DNA from: Lineus longissimus
Taxonomy: Eukaryota > Nemertea > Pilidiophora > Heteronemertea > Lineidae
Length of the DNA: 64,000 nucleotides
Direction of reading: 5' to 3'
Assembly (NCBI RefSeq): GCF_910592395.1
Contig: NC_088317.1
Span: forward strand, 6,140,001 to 6,204,000
In this document: positions 38,201 to 50,200 of the stretch, in pieces
Position numbering within the stretch: the stretch's first letter is position 1
Layout: each line of letters opens with the position of its first letter
Notes under the pieces: generated by a model
Databases searched by the model: none
What the model was told of the DNA's origin: nothing
What the model saw: only the letters and a program-made list of their open reading frames with translations
Translations under genes and position numbers: made by a program

Positions 38201-41200
38201 TGACAAGATCCACGGTAAACAGTGCCGTCTAAGAACGGGAAGACACAACCTGCACCACCCCCGGTACCACCAGTTGTACTTGGGTGATCTGGAATAAATA
38301 ACTTGCAAGTTAAATTGAAAGAAAACTCCTAAAATATGTATATAGCTATATAAAAGTCGCCCGATGGCACAGAACTTCTGAAAAAGGTTTTGGTTCAGAC
38401 TATGAAATCATATCCTTCTCTTGAAGCCCTAAATGAACCTACCTCCAGTGATCTTCCCAATTGATCCATCAGTGTTACAAAATACCTTTTCCTTGCCCTC
38501 TGTCCAGGCGTCACCAGCCATTTTGACCAAACCAGCACTTGTTCGACAGGCAGCTAAAACAGGAAGAAAAAGATAAACCTAACTCAATGAACAAGGACCG
38601 ATCAGTAGCAACAGACGAGACAGTTAAGGAATGACCATGGTCAGCTGGGCGTGATTTATATTGATAAGGCATAACTACAACTCTGCCTATTTCTGGCACT
38701 TTCAACCCCGCCCAGAGATTGAACTCGGGTCGCTGAATAGCTTAAACTACGTTTGTAATCCTAACCGTCGGTTATATTCGTAATTGTAGCACGAATTTTT
38801 CACTTTCCCAAAAGCTAGGCAATAAACAGTCATATTATTCATTTATACCTGAGCAATAACCCCACTTTTTGTCCTGATCGTAATTCTCAGTAGTACCACA
38901 CCATTTCTTATTATTTGCTCCCGGGACGCAGTCCTCCTGCCATTTTCCACCAAACAAGAATGGTATGACACAACCAGCTCCCCCGGCATTTCCTTCCGTC
39001 GTCGTTGGATACATGGGATCTGAAGAAAAAAATGAATGCAGATAGTCAACACTAACCCTCGGGACAATATATAAATTCACTTTTATCACATAAACATGTT
39101 TCACGGTCAACGAGATCAATAGTCTCAAAATGCCTGGTAGTTTACATCCGCACCAAAAACAAAACTGTCTATGGGGACCGCAGCTTCGCTGTTGTTGCAG
39201 CAAAAGCTGTTGAACCCAACCCCGGAAAATATGAAATACTTGGACAAGAACAGCTTTGTGTCAAATTTAAAGACATTACTTTTCAAAGGACACTTCGGAA
39301 GCGCTTTGAGCAGCTGACGTTTGAAGCGCTAAGACTTGAACAGTATTATTACTATTATCATAACGCTCGGGTAAACATGGTACACAGTAATAGGGTGGTT
39401 GAGATCTGTGACATATCAAGGATCCTACATACGATTACGTATACGGATAAAACTCAGTAGAAAGAGTACGAGATTTGTTTCATTTCTATCCGTATACGGT
39501 ACGGGATCTGTGATAAGTCCCTGATCTCAACATCCGCCTTGATATATTATGTCCATTTTGAAATGGTGCAGCTGCTTCCGTTGTTGAAGTACGGCAACGA
39601 GTGCAGGGGCAAAGATACCAATAATGCACAGCATGATATTTTGTTCTTTCTGGATTCATCATCGGTTAAAACCATTTAACTTAATTAATGCTAAGCACAA
39701 ATGGATACAATATAATCCGTCAGATTTCTCCAGTAACTGTTTTTTTTAGATTATTACCTTGATAACATTTGTTAGTTGCTCCATGCCATTTTTCTCCTGT
39801 ACCACAACCTGAAAACAAAATTGAATTTTGAATAATAGCAAAAAAGGACAAAATCTAAAACCAAAAAGCTAAGTTTTAGATCGGGAATACACAGACAAAA
39901 CTGCTTGTTCTGCAGTAGATTCTATGGTTTCCTTGGATCAAGGGAATGGTATCTGCCTGTTTTGTCAAAGGTGGAGCTAGTCTCTTTGCGCATGAAGAAA
40001 AGTGAGAAAAAACAAGGTAGGCGCTTAACGCATATGAAGAAAAGGAAGAAAAGGAGAAAGGTAGGGAAAACATCTATCTCTCAAAAGTGTTTTTTCTTCA
40101 GAGACTTTACTTCACAAGTCATGCAAACTTTCCGAGCTGTCTGGATGCTATCAAATTCCAGGTAATATATCAGCTAAGGAGACGTAACTGATGCCTTTCT
40201 TATTGAGCAACTAATCTTTATATCAGTTTTTCTCGAAATAAGAACTGTATCTCAATAAATTCTGAAGCGACGTGTCATAATAACATCAGTTAAATTAAGG
40301 GTTAATGCCAAGATTATGTCACAAATATTGAGCAACTATTCTTTATATCAGTTTTTCTCGAAATAAAAACTGTATCTCAATAAATTCTGAAGCGGCGTGT
40401 CATAATAACATCAGTTAAATTAAGGGTTAATGCCAAGATTATGTCACAAATATTGAGCAACTAATCTTTATATCAGTTTTTCTTGAAATAAAAAATGTAT
40501 CTCAATAAATTCTGAAGCGGCGTGTCATTATAACACCAGGTAAATAATAAGGGTTGCTAATATTATATCAAAAATATTTGTTTGTGACACCAAGTCCTTA
40601 TACTTTGCAACGGTAGATCACATATAGATAACATACAATAAATGTGCACAAGAATTGGACAGAAACCATGTATGAATTGTTATATACTCACGGTTGACAC
40701 ACTTGTCCATTTTCCACAACTGGTCCACTTGGCATCCTAAAGTTAAAACCATTTATTAAGTATTCAAGTAAAACGTATGCTTCATCTTCTAGTTATTCTT
40801 CTGTTCTTCATGTTCATTAATTTTTTGTTTCATAAGATGTTCTTTGACCAAACGACAAAAAACAAAGAAGTCACGATATCGAGAAGCCTCAAATTCGATA
40901 CAGTCGAGCAGTGTTTTCTTAGAAATGCAAGTTTTTACAAACTTTAATTTTTGTATTTGGTTCATTTTGGAATATCTATTGTAACGAGGTCAATGACTTA
41001 TCATAAAAGTATTTTACTCACTTGGTTCACACTTTTTGCTTGCCTCGTTCCATTTGTCCGCTGGGACACAGCCTGAAATAATGACAAAATCGAATGTGGT
41101 GTCACTCTAAAGAGATACGTTTATTCAAATTTGGTGGTAAGGATTGAAATTTAAAATTGTGACCGTATTCATTGTAGAATTCATTGTTGTTCCGTAACTG

Positions 41201-44200
41201 GATGTAAGACAATGCTCATGCCAGATTTCACCGTGCAGGATTGTACAAAAGCTGCAATATGCAATAGAATTTGTCAAAGTGTAATTTAAGCACTGGTGGA
41301 GGATGCTGCGAATGTCATGATCAGACTGATACAGGGACTCGGGTGCAAGCTCTGACAGGTGAGCGTGACTGCTTCCCTACACGGAATTACCGTGGAGTGG
41401 ACTCGAGAAATCGTCGGGTGGAACTTACGCTCTACGCATTTCTTTGAAGTGTCTTCCCAAAGTTGGGCAATTGAACAACCTGGGGAATAAAAGAATATCC
41501 TAACGAAAAAGTCAGAAATCCCGTAACTAAAACTTAAGGAGCAAGCAGTTGGAGAATATGTATCACTTGATTCCATTGGAGTGATTATTTTTGTCTCCAA
41601 GAAGCCATTGTTGACAATATTGAAACTTGAGACAATATACAGTATGTGAGTCAAGAGAACAGCTGGAACGTCATAGTGTTATCTTACTCCCGGTCGATGA
41701 CTGTTTGCCATTTTATGTCTGGAAGTGACTTTTGGGCAAGCCCGGGTTACCAAACAGCGACTTTTTTGACCTGAATGGAGAGCTGAACTCATTATATTTA
41801 TAGTTGTCGAAGAGCTCATTATTATTCAATGGCAAAGCGGTTAATAGAACTACTGGAGTTGTGGCGAAGGAATTCAGTAATGTACCCAAAATGCATTTAT
41901 TACGCTTATCAGTTAATCACACACTCCATCGATTTTTGACAAGAACTCGAGTTTAGTAAAAAGAAAATGTGTCTAGAGCGAGAAATCGGCCATTGTTAAT
42001 TATGCGCATATTAATTCAAATATGACGTCACTGCTCTCCGATTGGCTAATGTGTTGTAAAGTCTCCGGCTCGCCAAACAGGGTAGATTTTTTTTACTAGT
42101 TTGGCAACCCAGCTTGCTAAACTGGGTTGATTTGCAGTGCTGTTCGGCCAGTGGCTCTCCAAACAGGGCAACAATGATGCCTGTCCCCCGAGCGGCTAAT
42201 TCAAGTTTTATACCTAACATACTATTCATAACAGATAAATGCCAGTAAAACAACTTACGGTTCACGCATTTGCCTTGCTTCTCATCCCACTCCGTCTTGG
42301 CATCTGGACAACCTAGATAAGCGGTATCAACAGAAAGAAGCTATTTTGAAAATTTGACGTTTGACACTTCAGTTTCAACGAGTGTATTACAATCATATTA
42401 ATACCCATGAGCCTGTTACAGATACAAACATACGTAAATTTATCGGGAGCACATTAGGAAAAGCGAACGCGCCGAGGAAATATAAGGAGAAACAATTCAT
42501 TCATAGACTTACAAGTTATTAGTTTATTAGTACTGTTATCTGATGATGCATTTTATAGTTTCAATAGCCGCCCTGAACTATGTTTTCTTTTGGAACAACA
42601 TAATGCGCGTCGAAAGATTGATTCCAATATCTAAAGCCCTCAGTGATTTGTCGTTGACCTGTAAAACGGCACACTCACGTAGAATGCATGCCTTCTTCTC
42701 ATTTTTAGGGTCTACGTTAAGCTCGAGGCAAAATATGCACCGAAGATCGAAATTCATTTAGAATATTTTTATTCTATCTTAAACTGTTGGCTTCAAAATC
42801 TCTTTCGAATTCTCTGAACTATGGAATGTAATATAATATGGGTGCGGTTTTTTGTCCTTTATTTCAAGTTATGAAGTTAGCGACTAATTGATTCACACAA
42901 ACGCCAGCAATACAAAACCTGTCCTGTTTCTTTTGGGGACTTGTTCATTTACGCAAACGACAGCGAATTCGTTATTGTTGAAGCAACATGCAAACTTGGT
43001 CACTTTGAAAAACTGCGCAGTAAAACCTTCCGGTGTAGAAATCGTCCCATTATTCAGTTGTAAACTTTCTTTTCGGTTTCTTTTTGCTATAAGAGAACGA
43101 TACCAGTCCCAGACCCACTGAAATCTTTTAGTTGAAAACCGCTTGGTTTTTGTCTTATTTGCTTTATAGATATATCACAAAATGTCACAAAAAGCAAATT
43201 CTACTTTTTTTCAGGAAACCTTAGCGTTTTGTAGCATGATTTAAGTTACGTCAATTACTAATTCCGCAGGTTAGTTCAAGGAAACAGGTCAAAAGTCCAT
43301 TTCTGCAGCACGATTTTCGATTTATTACTGCTCCGACAGATTTATTTTCTTTTTAAAGTATACATTCGATATACTAATTTTAGCTAGTGCCATAGAATTG
43401 TAGAAAGTGATACTCACGCAAAACGCACTTAGAATCTTTAGTGTCCCACTTTTCTTCTGCTTTCGGACAGTCTGAAAATAGCACAAAGCGTTGTTTTTTT
43501 AGCTTTGATCTAAATGGCATACATTATCCGATACGGTTTACATTGATATCATTTTAGGGATGATCTTTACATCACTAGTGTTATTCCTGGCAAACGATGT
43601 TCGTGTAATTTCCAAACTGAAATGATTAGACGAAGATAGCCTTTATTTCCTGTCTTGGTATCTTGTTTATTATACGTCACCGTTTTTTCGTGGACGCTCA
43701 ATTGGGAAGTGGAAACGGTGGCTCAAGTTTTCCTTAAGCTAAGCTATATTTATGTGTAATCTGGACCCATGCTTATCAAAGGTTAACTCCGCTTCAAACA
43801 CAAAGTGCAATTTTAGCTTGAAGCATTTTGTAGCAGGGCTACTTACTGGTCTGGCAAGAGTGTCCATCACCATTGAATCCATCATTGCATTTACACGCGT
43901 ACTGTCCATTTACTGTAGAGCAGCTAGCATCTTTATGACAAGCAGGAAAAGCTAGTTGCCTCAAGGTGCCTTGCGCTGTGCATTCGTACTTGACAGTGCA
44001 ACCCTTCATCACAACTGAATTGCCGCTCTGAAATCGGATTATTTCGACAAAAAACTAGATTATACAAATATGAACTAAAGGAAGACATGACCGTGGACAC
44101 TCAGGACAGAGGGGGGTTATCATTAGATGATACAAATAATTATGAATCAGGAAAAGAGGTAATTTAAAATCTTAACTGCAAATAGGGTAAAACACATGCA

Positions 44201-47200
44201 GTGATAACCGTAACCATTGATTAACCAATAACCCGAACATAAAAAGTAACCCAACTACAGTGAAAGATGCACGGTTTCCCACTTTCGCCGCTGTGTAATA
44301 AAATAAACTAATTATGTCAGGGGTATCCTTGAGGGGTATCCGAAGATTACATCTGGGTTTGGTTTCACTGTATTCGTTTTGATAAACGACATTAGACGGC
44401 AATATTAGAGCAACATAAAATTTGTGTAGAGCATTTGATGCTTACGTCGATATGTTGTCCATCAATGGCATCACATCCACACTTGCCAGGCAGAACACAG
44501 TCATTTCCAAGTCTAAAGTAGCCTTCATTACAAGAACAGCCATCTTCAGGCTCACCAGCGACGCAGTCCGCGGGAGCATTCCTCTGTTGGCAGGTCTTTT
44601 CACATGCAGGGTACAACTTGGGAGTATAGGACGCATTTGCCTCGCAGTTTAGAGCTGGAAGGAAGACAAAATGGCGTGGGCTTATTATACTCTGATTACC
44701 CAGGAAAGTGTTACTTACAAATATTTCCAATATAGGCAAAGGAAGAGTTTGGTTGTTACTTTTGATTGTGGTGTCACGTAGGACAAATGGTTGGTTACAA
44801 CTTACGACAGAAGTTGGCTCTTCTCCAAACACTTCCCAGCCCTTGCTTTGCACAATCATCAGCAAACACAGCCAAGTTCTTGCAGACAACATCAGGGACG
44901 TCCTTCGCCGCTGTGGCCTCTTTAGAATAGAAACACACGTCGAACTCGCAGCTGTCCTGGTATTGCTTCAAATTCACCAAACCACTTGCGATACAAGCCT
45001 TGAAGGGACCGTTTGTGTCTGTGATGTAACCACAGTGGTTATTGTCCTTGACTTTCGTGGCCCAAGCAACAGTGCAATCACCACTGACATCGGCTGCTTC
45101 GCAGTTGCTACAAAAAGGTAAAATAGATATATACATAAATTGAATTTACTCGAAAAAGTTTACAACACCTTCCAACTAAATTATAGAAACAGCTGCTACA
45201 AGAATTATGTCAACAACATAATAATTATTGCAGTAGGCTATGCTTTAAAGAACTTTACGATGTGCATTTAAGGTTCCATGTTTAACTATTGAAAATAACA
45301 AAAAAAGCAATTACTGAGTCAGTCTGACTCTCCTAGAAATGTAGGCCTTGTATTATTTTATCAAAAAGTAGATACTGCCAGCCGATATTTTCAAATCATC
45401 TTTTTTTTCCGGGCACAACTTGATATTCTGACTCTTCCAACAGATTAAATGAAGTTAGAATTACAACATTTTGTTCAACTATCAATTCCACCTTCTTCTT
45501 CTGACAATCTTTCACCCAGACCCGATGTGAAAATGTACCTACGTTTGTTGCTGTAGACCAGAGTCATCGGGCACGGACCAACTACTCGAGAATGCGTTCT
45601 TAGTTGTGGCTTTCGTCTGTCCTTTAGCAATAAGATCATCATTTCGATTGTCGTTACATGTTCCACAGATTCCTTCCACCTTGGTTCCGATTGTGGATGA
45701 GATGAACGTCTCAATGAAGTATCTCCTGTAGGTGGTGATCATACCACAAGCTGTGGCCTCGACCTGGAACTGCCTGTTTGCGTATGAGACTTTCACGTCT
45801 GTGCCTTTCCTGGTCCTGATAGTGATAGGGAAATTGCTCTTGGTTCTGTCGACGCCGTTGATCTACAAAAGTAAGACACATACAATTTCGTTGAAGAAGA
45901 AGCAAGGTAATGATCGGCCTTTGAATGCACAATCTTGGGCTGGTTCGTCTCGCTGGTTCATGAAGCATTACCAAATCCCACAGATGTCACCAAATCACGT
46001 CACGACCTCAGGCAAAAGGCCGCAACTGGAGCTATTCCGGATCCTTTTCATCAAATGGGTAGAACCCTTCAAGGGGTGTTTTGCGGTACTTATGTGTGGT
46101 ACACAGTGTCTATTAGGTGGATCCTGACAACAGGGCCTACAAGTAATGTATAGTAACTAATGCTTGGATAAAGTTGCTGTACGTTGGCAGGTTTCCCGAT
46201 TCGATAGAAGAAAATACAATTTTTGTGTTAAGATAAAAATACAGAGCCCCGGACATTTATTACTAATATAATCAAAGAAAATCTTACGTTTCATTGAATC
46301 ATATGTACAACGCTTTTTTGGCCGAAAAGTCGATACTTACGGAAACCTTCGCCGCTTGTTGACTGTATCTGAAGGTCATGTCCTCGACGGTCACATCCAA
46401 CAACCCCACAAAGCTTACTCGAGGGTTACCGATATGGACATTCTTCTCCTCTACATTGAAGTAACACTTGTCAGTCTTGAAGTCATCCTTTAGCTTGGTG
46501 AATGTGTACTTGCATTTACCCATAAAGTCGATTCTGTGGCCGTCGTATTGGTAGTAATGGGGATCACCACCTGCGAAGCAGCGGCATGTTTCTGTAGAGT
46601 ATTAAAGTGGCATGTACTTTCAACAGCTAAATTATTTAGCGAATTACGAAAAAAAAGTATTTTTGACTGGAAAACCGAAAGAAAATTTCTATTCGCAAAA
46701 ACATTAAAAATCGTGAAATTGTTATCTTTTTCAACTGATGCGATTGCCAAAATATAGAGGTGCAAATTATTGAGAGCTACAGATGTCGGGATGACTTACA
46801 GAGAAGACTCATAAATAACTACATGTATGATACACATTGACTATTGCATAGTCGCTTAGCTATATGTATTTGCGCAGTGTGTCACAGGTGCCTGTAGGTA
46901 CTAGAATCATGGCGACTGATCAGCTCCGAATAAGCTGTGATGCACATAAACGAAAAGAAATTTACACGTACAGCTATTTCATGTCCAGAGTTACATGAAC
47001 AAGTGTATTTTCTGTGGGTGCTGTGGGGATTGATCACTTGCTATTGATTATAGATCTGTGATTCAGATACTATCGTGCGACTGCGCCACATCGGAGAGTA
47101 TGAATAATGTTGGCAAAAGAAAGTTTAACTTACTCGCTTCACATGTTCCGGACACAGTGTTGTACTTCTGTGGTGACGGACATTCTGAAAAAGGGACATA

Positions 47201-50200
47201 TATTAACAACAACTCCGGTTAAAAATCTTTTCTGGTTCAAAATCAATTCGTTATTCTTGTCTGCATCGTCTGGGGCTCTTGAGCACATACAAACTACCGG
47301 CCGGATTTTCTCATTAACCGTGGTAAAGAACTGATGTAACGTACTTTTTGGACGTTTTGAAGCCCAAAAATCATGTTTGGTCACGAAGCTATAGGACTGA
47401 TGAAAACCAGACATGAAAGAACTCCAACCAGTTGTTCGAACTGAAAAGCCCCAAACGATGCGGACAAACACTCATAAATGGAATGTAGCTTGAGGATAAC
47501 AGAACAACCAATTCCAACTGAACACGCCCAAAAACCTGAGAAAGATTTGAGCTTATAATGTTCTAGTTGACGCGTAGCACTCAACCTACTTGCAACACAT
47601 TTCGTTCCAACCCATTTCTGACTCGCAATGCACCCTAAAGAGAAACAAAAAAATATATGTTTGGAAGATGACTGATATACAAACCCAAACTGAAAGGCCA
47701 ATTTTTTACTACATTTAAAAAAAATCTTTTCAAAACTAAACTGACAATAGAGTAACCAGTTTAGTCAAAATTCAAATTTCATGTTATAGCATGGAACAGG
47801 TGCAATACCGGTGCAGAAATAGAAATGTCTAGAGGATAACAGAACAACCAATTCCAACTGAACACGCCCAAAAACCTGAGAAAGATTTGAGCTTATAATG
47901 TTCTAGTTGACGTGTAGCACTCAACTTACTTGCAACACATTTCGTTCCAACCCATTTCTGACTCGCAATGCACCCTAAAGAGAAACAAAAAATATATATC
48001 ATGGAAGATGACTGATATACTAACCCAAACTGAAAGGCCAATTTTTTACTACATTTAAAAAAAATCTTATCAAAACTAAACTGAAAATAGAGTAACCAGT
48101 TTAGTCAAAATTCAAATTTCATGTTATAGCATGGAACAGGTGCAATACCGGTGCAGAAATAGAAATGTCTAGAGGATAACAGAACAACCAATTCCAACTG
48201 AACACGCCCAAAAACCTGAGAAAGATTTGAGCTTATAATGTTCTAGTTGACGTGTAGCACTCAACTTACTTGCAACACATTTCGTTCCAACCCATTTCTG
48301 ACTCGCAATGCACCCTAAAGAGAAACAGAAAATATATGTTATGGAAGATGACTGATATACAAACCCAAACTGAAAGGCCAATTTTTTACTACATTTAAAA
48401 AAAAATCTTATCAAAACTAAACTGACAATAGAGTAACCAGTTTAGTCAAAATTCAAATTTCATGTTATAGCATGGAACAGGTGCAATACCGGTGCAGAAA
48501 TAGAAATGTCTAGGAGGATAACAGAACAACCAATTCCAACTGAACACGCCCAAAAACCTGAGAAAGATTTGAGCTTATAATGTTCTAGTTGACGTGTAGC
48601 ACTCAACTTACTTGCAACACATTTCGTTCCAACCCATTTCTGACTCGCAATGCACCCTAAAGAGAAACAAAAAATATATGTTATGGAAGATGACTGATAT
48701 ACAAACCCAAACTGAAAGGCCAATTTTTTACTACATTTAAAAAAAATCTTATCAAAACTAAACTGAAAATAGAGTAACCAGTTTAGTCAAAATTCAAATT
48801 TCATGTTATAGCATGGAACAGGTGCAATACCGGTGCAGAAATAGAAATGTCTAGAGGATAACAGAACAACCAATTCCAACTGAACACGCCCAAAAACCTG
48901 AGAAAGATTTGAGCTTATAATGTTCTAGTTGACGTGTAGCACTCAACTTACTTGCAACACATTTCGTTCCAACCCATTTCTGACTCGCAATGCACCCTAA
49001 AGAGAAACAAAAAATATATGTTATGGAAGATGACTGATATACAAACCCAAACTGAAAGGCCAATTTTTTACTACATTTAAAAAAAATCTTATCAAAACTA
49101 AACTGAAAATAGAGTAACCAGTTTAGTCAAAATTCAAATTTCATGTTATAGCATGGAACAGGTGCAATACCGGTGCAGAAATAGAAATGTCTAGAGGATA
49201 ACAGAACAACCAATTCCAACTGAACACGCCCAAAAACCTGAGAAAGATTTGAGCTTATAATGTTCTAGTTGACGTGTAGCACTCAACTTACTTGCAACAC
49301 ATTTCGTTCCAACCCATTTCTGACTCGCAATGCACCCTAAAGAGAAACAGAAAATATATGTTATGGAAGATGACTGATATACAAACCCAAACTGAAAGGC
49401 CAATTTTTTACTACATTTAAAAAAAATCTTATCAAAACTAAACTGACAATAGAGTAACCAGTTTAGTCAAAATTCAAATTTCATGTTATAGCATGGAACA
49501 GGTGCAATACCGGTGCAGAAATAGAAATGTCTAGAGAATAACAGAACAACCAATTCCAACTGAACACGCCCAAAAACCTGAGAAAGATTTGAGCTTATAA
49601 TGTTCTAGTTGACGTGTAGCACTCAACCTACTTGCAACACATTTCGTTCCAACCCATTTCTGACTCGCAATGCACCCTAAAGAGAAACAAAAAATATATA
49701 TCATGGAAGATGACTGATATACTAACCCAAACTGAAAGGCCAATTTTTTACTACATTTAAAAAAAATCTTATCAAAACTAAACTGAAAATAGAGTAACCA
49801 GTTTAGTCAAAATTCAAATTTCATGTTATAGCATGGAACAGGTGCAATACCGGTGCAGAAATAGAAATGTCTAGAGGATAACAGAACAACCAATTCCAAC
49901 TGAACACGCCCAAAAACCTGAGAAAGATTTGAGCTTATAATGTTCTAGTTGACGTGTAGCACTCAACTTACTTGCAACACATTTCGTTCCAACCCATTTC
50001 TGACTCGCAATGCACCCTAAAGAGAAACAGAAAATATATGTTATGGAAGATGACTGATATACAAACCCAAACTGAAAGGCCAATTTTTTACTACATTTAA
50101 AAAAAAATCTTATCAAAACTAAACTGACAATAGAGTAACCAGTTTAGTCAAAATTCAAATTTCATGTTATAGCATGGAACAGGTGCAATACCGGTGCAGA

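Larger units (their letters stand above)
37330..38620 (-). repeat. Tandem 645-bp duplication carrying an FN2 exon plus a two-Cys exon
   Basis: Segments 37330-37975 and 37976-38620 are nearly identical, introns included. Each contains one FN2 exon (37491-37643; 38136-38288) and one 111-nt module exon (37798-37908; 38443-38553). Because all exons are phase 1-1, the duplication keeps the frame. Confidence 0.9.

Noticed and set aside
38700-38740. B-box-like GAGTTCAATCTC on the minus strand suggesting a tRNA or SINE
   Set aside because: No A box or tRNA fold at the right distance, and no poly-A tail.
39400-39545. Imperfect inverted repeat around CGTATACGGATA
   Set aside because: Arms are short and interrupted; plausible chance or an old repeat remnant.
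42040-42200. Inverted GTTTGGCAACCCAG / AACTGGGTT blocks
   Set aside because: Short and imperfect; no evidence for an element beyond local similarity.
44422-45121. Plus-strand ORFs over the TIL and C8 exons
   Set aside because: Antisense shadows of cysteine-rich exons with clear splice sites on the minus strand.
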